From contig OX638368.1 of NCBI GenBank assembly GCA_951812925.1, positions 158,892,492-158,956,491 of the forward strand: 64,000 nt of DNA. The letters are read 5' to 3'. How positions within the stretch are numbered: the stretch's first letter is position 1; every line of letters begins with the position of its first letter. The translations under genes and the position numbers were made by a program. This DNA comes from Calliopum simillimum. Lineage: Eukaryota > Arthropoda > Insecta > Diptera > Lauxaniidae. Positions 60,892 through 64,000 of this stretch are shown here, in pieces. A model generated the notes under the pieces. That model saw only the letters and a list, made by a program, of their open reading frames with translations, made no database searches and was not told the DNA's origin.

Positions 60892-62132
60892 TTAAAACGC
60901 AACTTTACCATCACGCACAGACAGACACACTCACACACACTTACACTAGCAAGCAGTTACTGAAATTTTAAATGTGTGGCAGTTACGTTTGTATGTGGGT
61001 GTATTAACGTCTTTCTTTTTGCCCTTACCCAAGAGCATTTAATATGCGCAAACAATTTTCGGAAATGATCATAATCTGCTTTAATTAAATTTAATTTTTA
61101 TTTTCTTTCTTTTGTTTTAAATGGAGTTCGCTCGCCATTTACTTATGTTGATAATGTTAAATTCGTTTGAAGTCAAGCATTCAATTAAATGTATGCGATT
61201 TATCAGAACATCATTAATATTGATGGAATAAATCAGTATTATTTCATAAAGCGAAGTCATTCATACGAGAGAACAAATAAAAATTTATTTAGTGGAATAT
61301 TTTAAAATTGATACCAAGTCAACGATAATTATTAAAAACAAATTGGATTGTTGTTTCATTTAAAAGCAGACTCTGCATCTTGCAACCGTTCTTCTCTATC
61401 AGCGAAGTTCATTTTAACCAATGGCATCGAGTAACCCTAGATTTCTTTATTAAATCTTCCCTTGTAACTTTTTCAATTAAGTAGATCATAACTTTCCGAG
61501 ATATCCATTGAAATAAATGAATCGCAAGTGAGGATGTCAATTTTCAGGTTTTTACTGATCCTGGGATTTTCTGAAATTTAAAACGCAATTCGGGGATCCC
61601 GGGATCTCGGGATCAATCCCGGTACTAAAACATTTTTTAAACATATCAAAAAAAAAAAAAAATAAAAGTTATAATTAAAATAAACGTTTTTAAAACATTG
61701 TTCTACAACAAAATAAATTATATTACACATATCGTTGGGTTAAAACTACAACTCGACAATCTACAATCTACATTTTTTGATATTTTGAGTAAAGTATACA
61801 GAAACATGAAGCAAAGATGGCTTTACACCTCAGTCGGTTTTTTTGAAATGTAGTTCCCATCCAATTTTATATAAGAAATAAAAAGCAGAAAACTTCAAAA
61901 TCTCATACATAAATAGCTTATTATGTACATATTTAATAAATTTCCGAAATGATAGCGACGACCATCATTATTTGAGCAAATTTGGTTGGCCATTGGCTAA
62001 TAAAAAGGTAATTTCAGAAGCCATTTTGGTTTAATTCGTGCTAAAATTTATTCCTCATGTTAGGCATGGTTACTATAAATAGTTGAAAACAAGTCAAAAT
62101 GACGAGGCCTTACACACAGCTGAATATAATTA
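60892..62132. other. Intronic DNA, no gene recognised
   Basis: A CACACA tract at 60920-60940. A GGGATC / CCCGGG word cluster at 61590-61625 (GGGATCCCGGGATCTCGGGA), probably a relic of a small repeat. Poly-A run near 61650. Confidence 0.45.
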
Positions 62133-62647
62133 CACAGGCCCACAAAAAAAAATAGTACCTTGCGCGAAAGATCAGACCACCTGAACTTTATGTTTTCGGG
62201 GTCGCTGAATCCGAATATGGTGCCAGAATAGCGAAGTTGGTTCGCGTTTTTTCAGATATCAAGAATAATGCTGAAAATTTGAGATTTTTCCTGGTTTCTG
62301 AAAAAACGCGAACCAACTTCGCTAATCTGACACTATATTCGGACTCAGCGACCCTGAAAACATAAAATTTCAGACCACCGGAACTTTATGTTTTCGAGGG
62401 TTCAGACCACCGGAACTTTATGTTTTCGGGTTCGCTGAACCCGAATATAGTGTCAGATTAGCGAAGTTGGTTCGCGTTTTTTCAGAAACCAGGAAAAATT
62501 TCAAATTTTCAGCATTATTCTTGATATCTGAAAAAACGCGAACCAACTTCGCTATTCTGGCACCATATTCGGATTCAGCGACCCCGAAAACATAAAGTTC
62601 AGGTGGTCTGATCTTTCGCGCATGGTACTTTTTTTTGTGGGCCTGTG
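62133..62647. mobile_element. 515-bp palindromic transposon with CACAGG ends and TTA target duplication
   Basis: The left terminus CACAGGCCCACAAAAAAAAA (62133) and the right terminus (inverse, to 62647) belong to two arms of roughly 245 bases that are near-perfect inverse copies meeting near 62390. Each arm contains a smaller inverse pair, GCGAAGTTGGTTCGCG and CGCGAACCAACTTCGC, so the motif occurs four times in alternating orientation. TTA lies directly outside each end (62130-62132 and 62648-62650). No coding capacity. 3-bp duplications occur in CMC/Chapaev3-type and Harbinger elements; the superfamily is not certain. Confidence 0.85.
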
Positions 62648-62732
62648 TTATTATTTAAAAGGCTCTAGATTGTACTGTGACCTGAAAGATCTTTTGTACA
62701 GCCTCTATCCCTATCAAAACAGTTTCAGACTA
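62648..62732 (-). pseudogene. Non-LTR retrotransposon, ORF2 end and 3' UTR
   Basis: On the minus strand this continues the fragment at 63635-64000 once the intervening element and one CTA copy are removed. The frame then reads RFIDSLKLF followed by TGA, giving a natural end to the retrotransposon ORF, followed by 3' untranslated sequence. Confidence 0.7.
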
Positions 62733-63634
62733 CACAGGTTTACAAAAAAAAAAAAAATGTCATGGCGTTTTGACCGGACTATGTGTTTCCTAGGGACTTT
62801 GACGTCCTGAGTCTGAATCCCGGGTCCGTTTTTTTCCAGAACGTCTGAGAAAAATTTTTCAAGGTCATATAGAGGTCATGTGTCGTTTAGTGATAAATTC
62901 GCTTTAATTCTGAAACTAATTTTTTATCATTGAGTTCTTAGTCCTTAAAAAGAATATGTGATCAAAAAGGGTATCTCGGACCTAGTTTCGGAGATACATA
63001 TAGCCATCGGAAGATTAGAATGCATCGTCTATGAAAAACGCTATAAGTTGGGAACCCCTGGATAGATATGTAAAATATTGGTGTCATATGATAGGTATTT
63101 TGACAGCCTATAAAAATGTTTTGAAAATATTTTCAATTGGATTCATAGTTTTCGAGATATGAGCTTTTTTGAAATTTTGTGAAATTTTTCAATTACAACA
63201 ACAAATAAATCAACAACACCAGCAACAACAACAACAAAAACAACAACAACAATAAAAACAACAACAAAATACCTTTCATATGATACTAATATTTTTCAAA
63301 TCCATTCAGGGGTTCCGAACTTATAGTGGTTTTCATAGAAGATATATATTCTGATCTTCCGATGGCTATATCTCCGAAACTAGGTCCGAGATACTCTTTT
63401 TGCTCACATGTTCTTTTTAAGGCCTAAGAGCTCAATGATTAAAAATTAGTTTCAAAATTTATCACTAAGCGACACATGAACCCCATTTCGACCTCCATGT
63501 GACCTTGAAATCTTTTTTCTCAGACGTTCTGGAAAAAAACGGACACAAAATTCGGATTCAGGACGTCAAAATCCCTAGGAAACACATAGTCTGGTCAAAA
63601 CACCATGACATTTTTTTTTTTTTGTAAACCTGTG
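62733..63634. mobile_element. 902-bp element with about 380-bp inverted repeats, CACAGG ends, CTA target duplication
   Basis: The termini are CACAGGTTTACAAAAAAAAA (62733) and its inverse (to 63634). The arms align for about 380 bases each with scattered changes (landmarks GTCATGGCGTTTTGACC, GACGTCCTGA, CAGAACGTCTGAGAAAA, CCATCGGAAGAT). The central loop at about 63195-63270 is a CAA microsatellite. CTA lies outside both ends (62730-62732 and 63635-63637). Removing the element and one CTA restores the retrotransposon frame, which fixes the boundaries. Non-autonomous. Confidence 0.85.
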
Positions 63635-64000
63635 CTATCTATAAATCGTGTCACTGCCATAGGATTAATTTTACCTATGTCATTTGGATCTAAAATCTCG
63701 GCATCTAGGTACTTAATTCTGCGTCTTAAATCAACAGGGCATGTGCATAGCACATGCTCTGCTGTTTCCAAGTTCTCTAAGCAGAGTCTACAGGAATCAT
63801 CGTCTACCAAATCCATCTTTTTTAGGTGACAGTTGAGTTTACAGTGACCTGTCATTATTTCACTGTAAGTTTTAATATCTTTTCTGCTGAGATTTAAAAC
63901 TGCTTCTACCTTAACATGTTGTGGATTGATTAACCTTTTCGCTTATTTTATGCCTTCCTGGGCTCTCCAGTGATCTATAAGGCTATTCTCTTCCCATTCC
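63635..64000 (-). pseudogene. Non-LTR retrotransposon ORF2 C-terminus (R1/jockey-type), runs off the window edge
   Basis: The minus strand reads LIDHWRAQEGIK, then LNLSRKDIKTYSEIMTGHCK, a CRLCLENLETAEHVLCTCP motif (C-x2-C-x8-H-x3/4-C zinc-finger-like knuckle typical of the region after RNase H) and LDPNDIGKI. One stop (TAA) interrupts near 63942. The frame is cut after RFIDS by the CACAGG element. The 5' part lies beyond the right edge. Confidence 0.8.

Noticed and set aside
1..64000. CRISPR arrays, bacterial operons, rRNA genes
   Set aside because: No regularly spaced exact repeats with unique spacers, no ribosome-binding-site-led ORF clusters and no rRNA-like stretches; everything indicates a eukaryotic intron.

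Overview
This window looks like intronic DNA from a large, transposon-rich dipteran genome, most likely a higher fly (calyptrate or tephritid type; the species cannot be named from sequence alone). The evidence is a strongly A+T-rich composition, many CAA/CAG, CATA and poly-A/T tracts, fly-type mariner, Tc1-like, piggyBac-like, hAT-like, copia and jockey/R1-type relics, and GT-AG splice signals. There is no bacterial-style gene packing and no long intact host ORF.

The one host exon I can defend lies on the minus strand at 4965-5172. It encodes part of an ADAM10-family (Kuzbanian/Kuzbanian-like) metalloprotease prodomain and has a good acceptor and donor. No other ADAM10 exon is visible, so everything from 5173 to the right edge is probably one upstream intron of more than 58 kb. 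A near-ideal recursive splice site on the same strand at 51690-51730 (pyrimidine tract, CAG, then GTAAGT) supports that reading. Weaker host candidates are a two-exon micro-gene on the plus strand (534-612 plus 2614-2720, phases compatible, with a TATA/initiator pair upstream) and three exon-like stretches at 58867-58944 (-), 59225-59303 (+) and 60625-60891 (-, polyglutamine).

Layout: 0-5 kb, LTR-like promoter, micro-gene candidate, a 39-bp minisatellite and the ADAM10 exon. 5-17 kb, an internally deleted mariner, a relic of a palindromic family, a MITE with 49-bp inverted repeats, a decayed Tc1/mariner-type element and a large inverted-repeat element carrying tRNA-like boxes. 17-31 kb, mostly plain intron with mariner and piggyBac-like remnants, a non-LTR reverse transcriptase split by nested insertions, and copia gag debris. 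31-45 kb, a second Tc1-type relic, a mariner relic and a hAT-like element with an 8-bp target duplication. 49-58 kb, a mosaic of two dispersed repeat families and a 424-bp tandem duplication. 58-64 kb, exon candidates, then a non-LTR retrotransposon 3' end hit by two insertions with CACAGG ends and 3-bp target duplications.

The most interesting items are the CACAGG-ended pair (one a 515-bp palindrome, the other with a readable empty site), the recursive splice site, and the tRNA-like modules inside the inverted arms at 15.9-17.1 kb. All coordinates and alignments were made by eye; no search or folding program was run.
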